Shown one piece after another: positions 1-6,848 of a stretch of 33,738 nucleotides of DNA. Below the pieces are notes generated by a model. That model saw only the letters and a list, made by a program, of their open reading frames with translations, searched no databases and was not told the origin of the DNA. Within the stretch, counting starts at the first letter, position 1. Each line of letters begins with the position of its first letter. Location of the stretch: positions 1-33,738 of the forward strand of contig VXLT01000110.1 in assembly GCA_009841475.1 (NCBI GenBank), written 5' to 3'. This DNA is from Gemmatimonadota bacterium. Lineage in GTDB: Bacteria; Gemmatimonadota; Gemmatimonadetes; Longimicrobiales; Gaopeijiaceae. A program made the translations under genes and the position numbers.

Positions 1-1
1 G

Positions 2-457
2 TTCGGCGGCGGCGGGGGGCGGGGGCCGCTGGTCGTGCCGGGCAACTACACCGCGCGGCTGCAGGTCGATGGCGCCGGGGCGGTTGCGGGTGCGCAGCTG
101 GCGCAGCCGTTCGAGGTGCACGAGGATCCGCGGCTCAACGTCACGCCCGCCACCCGCTCGGCCTGGACGGCGACCCTGCTGCAGCTTGGCGAATTGCGGG
201 CGCGGGCCCAGCGGCAGCTGGCTCGTGTGGAAGAAGCACTTGAGGCCGTGGCGGACGACGACGAAAGCCCACGGGCCGCCAAGCTGCGGGACCTGGAACG
301 CGAGTTCGGGGAGCTGGTCACCCGAATCGGCCGTCTTGCAGGCGATATCGAGGGGGTAGTCGCGCCGCTTACCCAGGACCAACGGTCCCGCCGCGTGTTC
401 TATACCGACATGCTGGAGGTGCTGGTCAGGGAGTTGGAGGGGGTGTCGGACCGATGA
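2..457 (+). CDS. C-terminal part of an exported BNR/VPS10 (sortilin)-like protein (5' truncated by window)
   Basis: The frame is open from the first bases of the window and stops with TGA, so this is the 3' end of a longer gene. After a Gly-rich loop comes a beta-strand segment of the type PGNYTARLQVDG followed by a FEVHEDPR element. The rest is a helical, Arg/Glu-rich tail of about 100 residues. In my recollection this order (PG-x-Y-T-x-R-L strand, then V-x-x-DPR, then a long helical tail) is typical of the C-termini of large sortilin/BNR-repeat glycosyl hydrolase-like proteins common in Gemmatimonadota. The catalytic or propeller part is outside the window, so the family call is inference. 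It converges with the minus-strand gene that ends 7 bp downstream. Confidence 0.6.
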   Translation, partial: FGGGGGRGPLVVPGNYTARLQVDGAGAVAGAQLAQPFEVHEDPRLNVTPATRSAWTATLLQLGELRARAQRQLARVEEALEAVADDDESPRAAKLRDLEREFGELVTRIGRLAGDIEGVVAPLTQDQRSRRVFYTDMLEVLVRELEGVSDR

Positions 458-464
458 GTCGGGC

Positions 465-1433
465 TCAGAGCTCCACCACGCGCCCCACCCCCGCCTCCTC
501 CGCGCGGCGCATTACCTCGCCGCCGATCGCCACATCCTGGACCGCGGTTCCCACCGACTTGAAGAAGGTGAGGTCACGCCCTGCCCTGCCCTCCGGTGCT
601 TCCCCGTTGACGATCTCACCGAGGTCGGCGTCGATCACCTCCCGCGTCACCAGCCCCTGCCCGATCGGGATGATGAGGTCGCCCGCCTCCTCCAGCACGG
701 CCTCGCGGTCCTCCACCACCACCCGCGCGCGGGTCACGACCTCGCTGCCGACCTCCTGATGATCCGGCAGGAAGCTGCCGCTTCCGCTCACGTGCGTCCC
801 GGCGGGCAGGCCCGAGCCATCAAAGACGGGGGTGCGTGAGGTGGTGACGGCCACGATGATGTCCGCCCCGTCGACCGCCTCCGCCGGGTTGCGCACTGCC
901 CGCGCCTCTACGCCATCAAGCGAATCGGCCAGCGCCCTGGCCGATTCCCCACCCCGCGACACCACCCTCACCTCCTGAATCGGCCGCACCGCCCGGATCG
1001 CCTCGATCTGCCTCGGGGCCTGGACCCCTGCCCCGAAGATCGCCAGCACACGGCACTCCGCCCGGCTCAGGAGCCTGGCCGCAAGGCCGGCGGCCGCCGC
1101 GGTCCGGATCGCCGTGAGTTCACCCGCGTCCATCAGCGCCGCCGGGAGCCCCGTCCCGTCGTCGAGCATCAGAATCACCCCGTTGATCGACGGGAGTCCG
1201 CGCGACCGGTTCCCGCCGAACACGGATACGACCTTGGCTCCCCGCTCCCCGGTCGCACCCAGCCGCGCGGGCATGAAGAGCGAGATCCCGTCCCCCGTTG
1301 TCAACGCCCCCCGCACCGGCATCTCGGCCGAGCCTGCCGACAGCTGTCCGAAGGCGCGCGCCATCGCCCCAATGGCGTCACGCATGCTGATGAGGGAGAG
1401 GATTTCGGAGCGGGAAAGGATGCGGAGCTTCAT
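465..1433 (-). CDS. Ornithine cyclodeaminase / mu-crystallin family NAD(P)-dependent enzyme
   Basis: A 322-residue protein, the usual length for the ornithine cyclodeaminase/mu-crystallin family. It shows the family N-terminal helix (SRSEILSLISMRDAIGAM), a central LTAIRTAAAAGLAA segment (about residues 106-119), and a Rossmann dinucleotide-binding loop GAGVQA at residues 134-139. Members act as ornithine cyclodeaminases, alanine dehydrogenases, or reductases of cyclic imines such as pyrroline-2-carboxylate; the sequence alone does not decide the substrate. The protein is cytosolic (no signal peptide). The ATG overlaps the TGA of the upstream coiled-coil gene by four bases (ATGA), so the two are probably translationally coupled although they look functionally unrelated. 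Confidence 0.9.
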   Translation of the reverse strand: MKLRILSRSEILSLISMRDAIGAMARAFGQLSAGSAEMPVRGALTTGDGISLFMPARLGATGERGAKVVSVFGGNRSRGLPSINGVILMLDDGTGLPAALMDAGELTAIRTAAAAGLAARLLSRAECRVLAIFGAGVQAPRQIEAIRAVRPIQEVRVVSRGGESARALADSLDGVEARAVRNPAEAVDGADIIVAVTTSRTPVFDGSGLPAGTHVSGSGSFLPDHQEVGSEVVTRARVVVEDREAVLEEAGDLIIPIGQGLVTREVIDADLGEIVNGEAPEGRAGRDLTFFKSVGTAVQDVAIGGEVMRRAEEAGVGRVVEL

Positions 1434-1981
1434 TCGGCCAGTGTTGCGATTGCTTGCATGATCCGCGTTTCCGATGTCAGGAGGCCTCCCTTCAGCGCAT
1501 CCGCCACAGTGCGGAGCTCGGTTCTGACCTCGCCGATCCGCTCATCCATCTGAGCCCCCAGGTGGTCCATTCGCGCGTCGATCCGGACGAAACGCGTGTC
1601 CATTCGGTCGCTCAATCGAGTCACGCGCCCATCCAATCGAGTCACGCGCCCATCCAATCGATTCACGCGCCCATCCAGGCGACCGATCCGATCGCCCATC
1701 CGGGTTATCCGCCCATCAACGTGGTCCACCGTTCGGGTGAAATGGTCGCTCAGCTCCCCAAGCTTCTCATCGAGGTGAGCGTAGCCTCTTTCGACTTCCA
1801 GGCGCAGCCCGCCCAGCTTCTCGTCCAGGTGAGCAAGATCGTTTTCGCGCATCGTCCGGAACTCTGTGCGCAGGACTCCTACTTCCTGTCGAATCTCGGT
1901 CTTGATCAACCTCCAGAACGCGATCAGACACAGCACGACCGAGGCGAAACCACCGCCTACCAGCCACGCCGTGTCGCTCAT
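1430..1981 (-). CDS. Small inner-membrane protein with a long repetitive coiled coil
   Basis: The product has 183 residues. Residues about 3-23 form one transmembrane helix (a Trp/Leu/Val/Ala-rich stretch after MSDT). Nearly all of the rest is predicted coiled coil in a regular 7-residue pattern such as RLDGRVT, with D/E-K-L-G variants nearer the membrane. I start at the ATG at 1981 because GGGAG lies about 9 bases upstream; an in-frame TTG at 2008 is the alternative. The heptads are encoded by a 21-bp tandem repeat at 1613-1675. The stop overlaps the start of the ornithine cyclodeaminase-family gene. I recognise no specific family. A membrane-anchored scaffold or spacer is possible, but function is unknown. 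Confidence 0.75.
   Translation of the reverse strand: MSDTAWLVGGGFASVVLCLIAFWRLIKTEIRQEVGVLRTEFRTMRENDLAHLDEKLGGLRLEVERGYAHLDEKLGELSDHFTRTVDHVDGRITRMGDRIGRLDGRVNRLDGRVTRLDGRVTRLSDRMDTRFVRIDARMDHLGAQMDERIGEVRTELRTVADALKGGLLTSETRIMQAIATLAE
1613..1675 (-). repeat. 21-bp in-frame tandem repeat (3 near-perfect copies) coding for coiled-coil heptads
   Basis: Three consecutive 21-base units at 1613-1633, 1634-1654 and 1655-1675 are identical except for one base in the third. Each encodes one heptad of the coiled-coil protein on the minus strand. Units flanking the block (to about 1730) keep the period but have diverged. The unit equals seven codons, so copy-number change would lengthen or shorten the rod without a frameshift. 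Confidence 0.9.
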
Positions 1982-2087
1982 CTCATTCTCCCTTGGGGTT
2001 TCTGTCAAGTACCAAGATAGTCGGTGTGAAGTACCACTCCAAGCCGCTTGGAGGGTCGGGTTCCCATTGCCGCTTTGGGCCGAATTT

Positions 2088-2606
2088 CTACAAATACCGC
2101 TCCGCCAACACCCTCCGGTGATGCCGGGAGTGGCCCGCGATGATCCAGGCCAGGCTCCTGACCGTGAATTCGTAGCCGCTGGCCACCCCCCTGCGGCTCC
2201 AGACCTCCTCGTCGAAGCTCCTCAGCAGCAGGACGGTCGCCCGGCGGACGGTCGTGAACTCCTCGGCGAGGTCGGCGAGGGTGCGGCCATCAGCGCCGGA
2301 ATTGGCGGCGTACGCGTTCTCGTCGAAGGAGGGGAAGTGCGACCGGTCCCCGCGGGCGAACGCCATGGCGCGCACGGTGAACATCCGTTCGGCGTCGGTG
2401 ACGTGGCCCACCACCTCGCGCACCGACCACTTGCCGGGCGCGTAGCGGTACCCCTCCCTGTCCGGCGGAACGCTGGCGAGAAGCGCACCCCACTCGCCGG
2501 CCTCCGCTTCGAGCGTGTCCAGCAGCGGCTCTTTCACCGCCGCGATGTAGGGTGCGTAGAACTCGGCGTATTCGTCGGTCCCGGGCCTGCCCGGAGATTG
2601 TGACAT
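2088..2606 (-). CDS. DinB-superfamily (DinB/YfiT-like) metalloprotein
   Basis: The product has 172 residues. The fold signature of DinB_2/YfiT-like four-helix proteins is visible: APGKWSVREVVGHVTDAERMF around residues 56-76, then a C-terminal GHSRHH. The likely metal ligands are H68 and the H159/H163 pair. Family members are Ni/Zn/Fe-binding proteins, some acting as thiol (bacillithiol, mycothiol) transferases; the substrate is unknown here. I start at the ATG at 2606, with AAAGGA about 12 bases upstream; an in-frame ATG at 2642 would add 12 residues but lacks a clear ribosome site. It is cytosolic, and 97 bp separate it from glpD upstream. Confidence 0.88.
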   Translation of the reverse strand: MSQSPGRPGTDEYAEFYAPYIAAVKEPLLDTLEAEAGEWGALLASVPPDREGYRYAPGKWSVREVVGHVTDAERMFTVRAMAFARGDRSHFPSFDENAYAANSGADGRTLADLAEEFTTVRRATVLLLRSFDEEVWSRRGVASGYEFTVRSLAWIIAGHSRHHRRVLAERYL

Positions 2607-2704
2607 GGGTCTGATGTGTCCTTTTTCGATGGGTCGCGGCATGGGCGCCCGGTCGGATGCGGGCGGCGACGGACGTCATCCATCGCCGTGCGCGCCACTG
2701 TTGA

Positions 2705-4267
2705 CTAGGAAACGTAGCGACTCGCCAGCCGCGTGAAAGCCCGGACCTCGTCGGCGGCCCAGCGCTCGTCGCAGCCCAGTTCATGTGCCATGGCGGCGGC
2801 TACTCCAGGCGCCGCCTGCGCTGCCGCCCGCGCGTTCAGGAACAGCGCACGCGTCCGCCGCGCCAAAACGTCCTCCAGGCGGACCGCCATCTCGCTGCGG
2901 GCGGCCCACGCGGCCTGGCTCAGCCGGTACGGCAGCGCGGGGTGCATGAGACCGGCAAGGCGCTCGTCGGCCTCCTCCAGTTCGCGGATCGCGTCGGCGT
3001 CGGTGCCATACACCTTCCAGGGGTAGCGGGCGTCGCCCCGCCGCGAGTAGCCGTGCAGCCTGAGCGCCGCGGTGCGGGTGTGAGCCGGGGACAGCCCACC
3101 GACGTCGGCGGCGATGGTCACCGTGTCCTGCGCGACCTTGCGGCAGGTCGTCCACTTCCCGCCGGTTACCGTCACCAGTCCCCGCCGGGACGCCCCCACG
3201 CTGTGGCCGCGGGACAGCGCGGCGGTGTTCTGCTCGGGGCCGGCGGCCATCAGTCCCCTCAGACCGGCCCACGCCGAGAGGATATCCGCCCGGGTAATCG
3301 GGCGAGCCAGGTACCGCCCCGCATGCTCGATCAGGTAGTCCACCTCCTCGTCGCTCGCAGCCGGGTCCCGCGACGGCTCGCCGACCGGCACGTCGGTGGT
3401 GCCGATTACGACGTGACCGTGCCACGGAATCGCGAAGAGCACCCTGCCGTCGTCGGTTCGGGGAACGAGCATCGCCGTGTGGCCAGGCAGGAAGGCACTG
3501 CTCACCACGATGTGCGCGCCCCGGCTCAGCACCACGGCAGGGTTCTGGTCCGGGTCGTCCATCCGCCGGATCGAATCGGCGAACGGACCCGCCGCGTTCA
3601 CTACCACGGCGCCGCGCACCTCCCACTCCGCGCCGCCCACCAGATCGCGCACGCGCACCCCCTTCACCGCCCCGCGCGACTCCACCAGCGCGACCACCTG
3701 CGCGTAGTTGAGCGCGACGCAGCCAAGGCTGACCGCGGTCCGCGCCATCGCCCACCCCAGGCGGGAGTCGTCGAACTGCCCGTCGTGGAAGAGGACGCCC
3801 CCGTGCAGCCCCCGGGGCCGCAGAGTGGAGATCCGGTTCAGGCAGTCGCGACGGCTGAGCAGTCGTGACGCACCGAGGTTCCGACCCGCGGCCAGGGCAT
3901 CGTAGACCTTCAGCCCGGCGCCGAAGTACGGCCGCTCCCACCAGCGATACGCGGGCACGACGAGGGGAAGGTCGTCCACCAGGTGGGGCGCGTTCCTCCG
4001 TAGCCGGTGCCGTTCGCGCAGGGCGCCGTAGACGAGGCCGACCTCGCCCTGCCGCAGGTAGCGGACCCCGCCGTGGATCAGCTTGGTGCTACGGCTGGAG
4101 GTGCCGCCGGTGAAGTCGCCCCGTTCGAGCAGCAGGGTCCGGTACCCGCGGGCACACGCGTCGAGGGCAGTCGCGAGTCCCGTGCAGCCGCCGCCGATCA
4201 CCACCACGTCCCACGGGCGCAGCTCCCTGGCCCGGTCGAGCATGTGGTCTCTGGAGAGGATGTTCAC
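2705..4267 (-). CDS. glpD: Glycerol-3-phosphate dehydrogenase (FAD-dependent, GlpD/GlpA type)
   Basis: This 520-residue FAD flavoprotein oxidises sn-glycerol 3-phosphate to dihydroxyacetone phosphate and passes electrons to the membrane quinone pool. The FAD-binding loop GGGCTG is at residues 25-30, followed by the family signature GTSSRSTKLIHGG at 55-67. Further conserved blocks are present: an FHDGQFDDSRL region, NAAGPFAD, a VIGTTD block and a TVTGGKWTT block. The C-terminal cap domain is complete, so the length is normal. A weak ribosome site (AGGTGA) sits just before the ATG. No glycerol kinase or transporter lies nearby, so the gene stands alone. The dipeptidase-like gene is divergent across a 203-bp spacer. 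Confidence 0.95.
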   Translation of the reverse strand: MNILSRDHMLDRARELRPWDVVVIGGGCTGLATALDACARGYRTLLLERGDFTGGTSSRSTKLIHGGVRYLRQGEVGLVYGALRERHRLRRNAPHLVDDLPLVVPAYRWWERPYFGAGLKVYDALAAGRNLGASRLLSRRDCLNRISTLRPRGLHGGVLFHDGQFDDSRLGWAMARTAVSLGCVALNYAQVVALVESRGAVKGVRVRDLVGGAEWEVRGAVVVNAAGPFADSIRRMDDPDQNPAVVLSRGAHIVVSSAFLPGHTAMLVPRTDDGRVLFAIPWHGHVVIGTTDVPVGEPSRDPAASDEEVDYLIEHAGRYLARPITRADILSAWAGLRGLMAAGPEQNTAALSRGHSVGASRRGLVTVTGGKWTTCRKVAQDTVTIAADVGGLSPAHTRTAALRLHGYSRRGDARYPWKVYGTDADAIRELEEADERLAGLMHPALPYRLSQAAWAARSEMAVRLEDVLARRTRALFLNARAAAQAAPGVAAAMAHELGCDERWAADEVRAFTRLASRYVS

Positions 4268-4269
4268 CT

Positions 4270-4305
4270 GGGGGGATGCAGGGGCGAGGGGGTGAGAGGT
4301 GGGGG
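4270..4305 (+). other. Putative G-quadruplex motif in the glpD/dipeptidase divergent spacer
   Basis: Four G-runs of 4-6 guanines (4270-4275, 4281-4284, 4288-4292, 4301-4305) are separated by loops of 5, 3 and 8 bases. A further GGGG lies at 4314-4317. The tract sits directly upstream of glpD, on the strand complementary to its message. Folding is possible by sequence rule only; the genome is GC-rich, so chance occurrence is not excluded. Confidence 0.35.
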
Positions 4306-4470
4306 AACCCTTTGGGGACAGGTGTTTGGGGACTCGTCTTGAATTCTCGCGTATGGCGCGCGCATTGTCAGCACGATCGCGCGTCAGCAGGACCGCCGTT
4401 CAGCTCGGCGGCGAGTCAGCACGACCGCAGGTCGGCGCGACTGGCCATCCAAGTGGAAGGGGAACGTTCC

Positions 4471-5535
4471 GTGACCGCCATCTTCCAGTCCGATGAGGCC
4501 GGCTGGAGCGGATACGACGCCGCCTTTGTCGTCGACGCGCTCGCCAGCCCGGGGCCCTTCAACGTCCCGAACCGGATCGGTCGCCCACTCACGGCGGAGA
4601 TGGTGAGCAACGCGGCAGCCTCCGGGATCACCGCGGTGAACGTGACCGCGAGCGGGAGCGGCGAGACCCCGGACGAGGCGTATGCGCGGTCGCTGGAGCA
4701 TCTGGCCTATTGGCAGCGCGAGGTGGAGTCGAACCCCGATGTGCTCTCACTCGCGGCGAGCGTTAGCGAGATCGAGGCGGCAAAGTCGGCCGGCCGTCTG
4801 GCGCTGATCATGGGCTTTCAGGACACCGTCATGCTCGGCACCGACTTGGCCCGCATGGACGAATTCCACGCACAGGGCGTCAAGATCGTTCAGCTCACCT
4901 ACAACCTGCCCAACCTGGTGGGCGAGGGCTGTCTGTCGCCGGGCAACGGGTGCCTGACCGATTTCGGGCGCGAACTCGTGGCCCACCTGGCGGCGGCCGG
5001 GGTGCTGATCGACCTGTCCCACTGCAGCCAGCGCACCACCGCCGAGGCGATCGCGGCCGCGCCGGGCCCCATGTCCATCACCCACTCGGGCTGTTCCGCC
5101 GTGTACGAACATCCCCGCAACAAGCAGGACGCGGAGATGCGCGCGATGGCCGAACGCGGCGGCGTCATCGGCATCTACCTGATGCCGTTCCTGAACGCCG
5201 GGGGGCCAGCCACCGCCGACGACCTCTACCTCCACATCGAGCATGCCGTGAACGTCTGCGGCGAGGAGCACGTCGGCATCGGCAGCGACAACTCCATCAC
5301 CCCCACGGTGGACGACGAAACCTACCGCGCCACGCTGCAGCAGTTCGCGGACGAGCGGCTGCGCCTCGGGATCGGCGCGCCCGGGGAACACGAGGTGCTC
5401 TTCGTGCCGGACCTCAATTCGCCCGCCCGGATGCGCATGATCGCCGACGGGCTGCTGGCGCGGGGGCACAGCGAGGCGCGGGTCGAGAAGATCGTGGGCG
5501 GCAACTGGATGCGGCTGTTGGGGGAGGTCTGGTAG
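4471..5535 (+). CDS. M19 (membrane/renal dipeptidase) family protein with atypical metal site
   Basis: The product has 354 residues and an M19 TIM-barrel pattern: VVDALASPGPFN at the N-terminus, LIMGFQDT (about 112-119), a VQLTYN block, IDLSHCS (H184), SITHSG (H205) and HVGIGSD. From knowledge of renal dipeptidase the ligands should be HxD near the N-terminus, a bridging Glu, and two later His. Here the two later His are present, but the HxD position reads LxS and the bridging Glu reads Q117. A subgroup with the GFQ form exists as I recall, so this may be a distinct amidohydrolase-like branch. I start at GTG 4471, behind GGAAGGGG; the open frame extends further upstream without plausible sequence. 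No signal peptide is seen. Confidence 0.85.
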   Translation: MTAIFQSDEAGWSGYDAAFVVDALASPGPFNVPNRIGRPLTAEMVSNAAASGITAVNVTASGSGETPDEAYARSLEHLAYWQREVESNPDVLSLAASVSEIEAAKSAGRLALIMGFQDTVMLGTDLARMDEFHAQGVKIVQLTYNLPNLVGEGCLSPGNGCLTDFGRELVAHLAAAGVLIDLSHCSQRTTAEAIAAAPGPMSITHSGCSAVYEHPRNKQDAEMRAMAERGGVIGIYLMPFLNAGGPATADDLYLHIEHAVNVCGEEHVGIGSDNSITPTVDDETYRATLQQFADERLRLGIGAPGEHEVLFVPDLNSPARMRMIADGLLARGHSEARVEKIVGGNWMRLLGEVW

Positions 5536-5547
5536 GATCTGTCTGTT

Positions 5548-5584
5548 AGCCGGGCTTTCGGAGCGAGGGGACGGGCGCCCGGCT
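5548..5584. terminator. Hairpin between convergent genes (candidate bidirectional terminator)
   Basis: Perfect 8-base inverted repeat, AGCCGGGC at 5548-5555 and GCCCGGCT at 5577-5584, with a 21-base loop, lies exactly between the stop of the dipeptidase-like gene and the stop of the minus-strand propeller gene. There is no strong T-run on either side, so intrinsic termination is only plausible. Confidence 0.4.
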
Positions 5585-6837
5585 CAACGCGGCGCGGTGC
5601 GGTTCAGCCGGTGGACCTGCACCGACTCCACGTCCGTGACGGGGTCGGTCAGCAACCCGACAATCCGATCCCCGGCGATCCAGCTGACCCGGGGAAACGG
5701 CAGCTGCATCGTCCCCAGCCACCGGCCCTCCGGGTCGAAGACGCTCCACTCGCTCGACTGATCGTCCAGCCGGTTCGCCACCCAAAGGTGCCCGTCGCTG
5801 TCGGTGATCAGCCCCGCGACCCTCGCGCGATAAAGTCTCGGCGGGTATTCCTCCAGGACCTCATCCCACCCGTCCCAATCCAATGTTTGGCGTTCCGACA
5901 GCCGCGCCTTCCAGGCCTCGACCTCCGAGGCGAGGATGGGGATCGGCTCCACCGCCGTGCGCCTTATGATTCGGCGAAGGACACCCGTCGGAGAGAACTG
6001 GTGAACTTCGTATCGATCCCCATTGCTGATGTACACCGACAGGGGGCTCCCGCCGGTCGTGAAGACCGCCTGCGTTGGGAAGGGGAGCAAGAAGGGGATT
6101 AGTGGCGGGGCCGCGACCTGTTCCTGCCCGTCCCACCACCCGAAATGGTAGGTGGCGTAGGCCGAGTCGACCCTCACATAGCCCGTCGGGGCCTTGTAGA
6201 GTGTGTAGACAGCGGGAGCCCAGTCCCGGGGATATACGTCAACCAGGAATGTTCCGTCCGGAAGGGGCACGGTTGCGGGCTCGCTCAGGCGCTGCTCCGG
6301 CGTTTGCGCGGCCGCGAACAAGGCGCTCACGTCCAGGGTCCGATCCCTCAGAAGGTTTCCGGATGGATCGAAATAGCTGATCCCGCCCAACAAGTAGTCC
6401 CAGACCGCGATCGTGTCCGCTGGAAGAACCTGGAGATGAAGGGGGTAGGAGAATTCGCCCGGGCCTTGCCCCTTGCCCCCGAACGACCCGGAGAGAGCGC
6501 CCGTGGTGTCGAACACCAGCACCATGGACTCACCGCTGGAGAGCACGGCCACCCGCCCGTCCGAAAGAAGCGCGGCCCCCGCGAGCCGCCACAGCAGGTG
6601 GGCGGGATCATCGGCCGCCTGGTTCGGGCGATACCCGCCGATCACGATCTCCGGCTCGGGGTCCACCGTCCAGAAGTGGGCGGAATCCAATTCCGGGGCA
6701 TGATTCTCCACGATCCGGATGTTGGCCGAGTCCCGGACGGTGACCGTGTTTGGCGGGGCCTCGTCTGCGGGCCGTTCACACGCAGACAGGGCGAGAAACG
6801 GGGCCGCTACGAGGAGACACCGGGCCGATCGGTACAT
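5584..6837 (-). CDS. 6-bladed beta-propeller lipoprotein
   Basis: The 417-residue product starts with a lipoprotein signal (LLVAAPFLALSAC, lipobox LSAC), so it should be anchored to a membrane facing the periplasm or outside. The body has repeated beta-blade segments and the family signature GGKGQGPGEF near residue 145. Such NHL/6-bladed propellers are widespread in Gemmatimonadota and Bacteroidota and usually act as binding scaffolds; no enzymatic role can be claimed. I start at ATG 6837, preceded by GAGGGG with 7-base spacing; GTG 6843 is the alternative. The stop of the permease gene is 11 bases upstream, so both are probably on one transcript. Confidence 0.8.
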   Translation of the reverse strand: MYRSARCLLVAAPFLALSACERPADEAPPNTVTVRDSANIRIVENHAPELDSAHFWTVDPEPEIVIGGYRPNQAADDPAHLLWRLAGAALLSDGRVAVLSSGESMVLVFDTTGALSGSFGGKGQGPGEFSYPLHLQVLPADTIAVWDYLLGGISYFDPSGNLLRDRTLDVSALFAAAQTPEQRLSEPATVPLPDGTFLVDVYPRDWAPAVYTLYKAPTGYVRVDSAYATYHFGWWDGQEQVAAPPLIPFLLPFPTQAVFTTGGSPLSVYISNGDRYEVHQFSPTGVLRRIIRRTAVEPIPILASEVEAWKARLSERQTLDWDGWDEVLEEYPPRLYRARVAGLITDSDGHLWVANRLDDQSSEWSVFDPEGRWLGTMQLPFPRVSWIAGDRIVGLLTDPVTDVESVQVHRLNRTAPR

Positions 6838-6848
6838 TCGCACGCCCC

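Noticed and set aside
1613-1675. Direct repeats as a CRISPR array.
   Set aside because: The units are tandem without spacers, 21 bp long, in frame and translated as heptads.
4276-4470. A 65-codon N-terminal extension of the dipeptidase-like gene.
   Set aside because: The extension has no family similarity, covers repeats and a G-rich tract, and a good ribosome site precedes GTG 4471.
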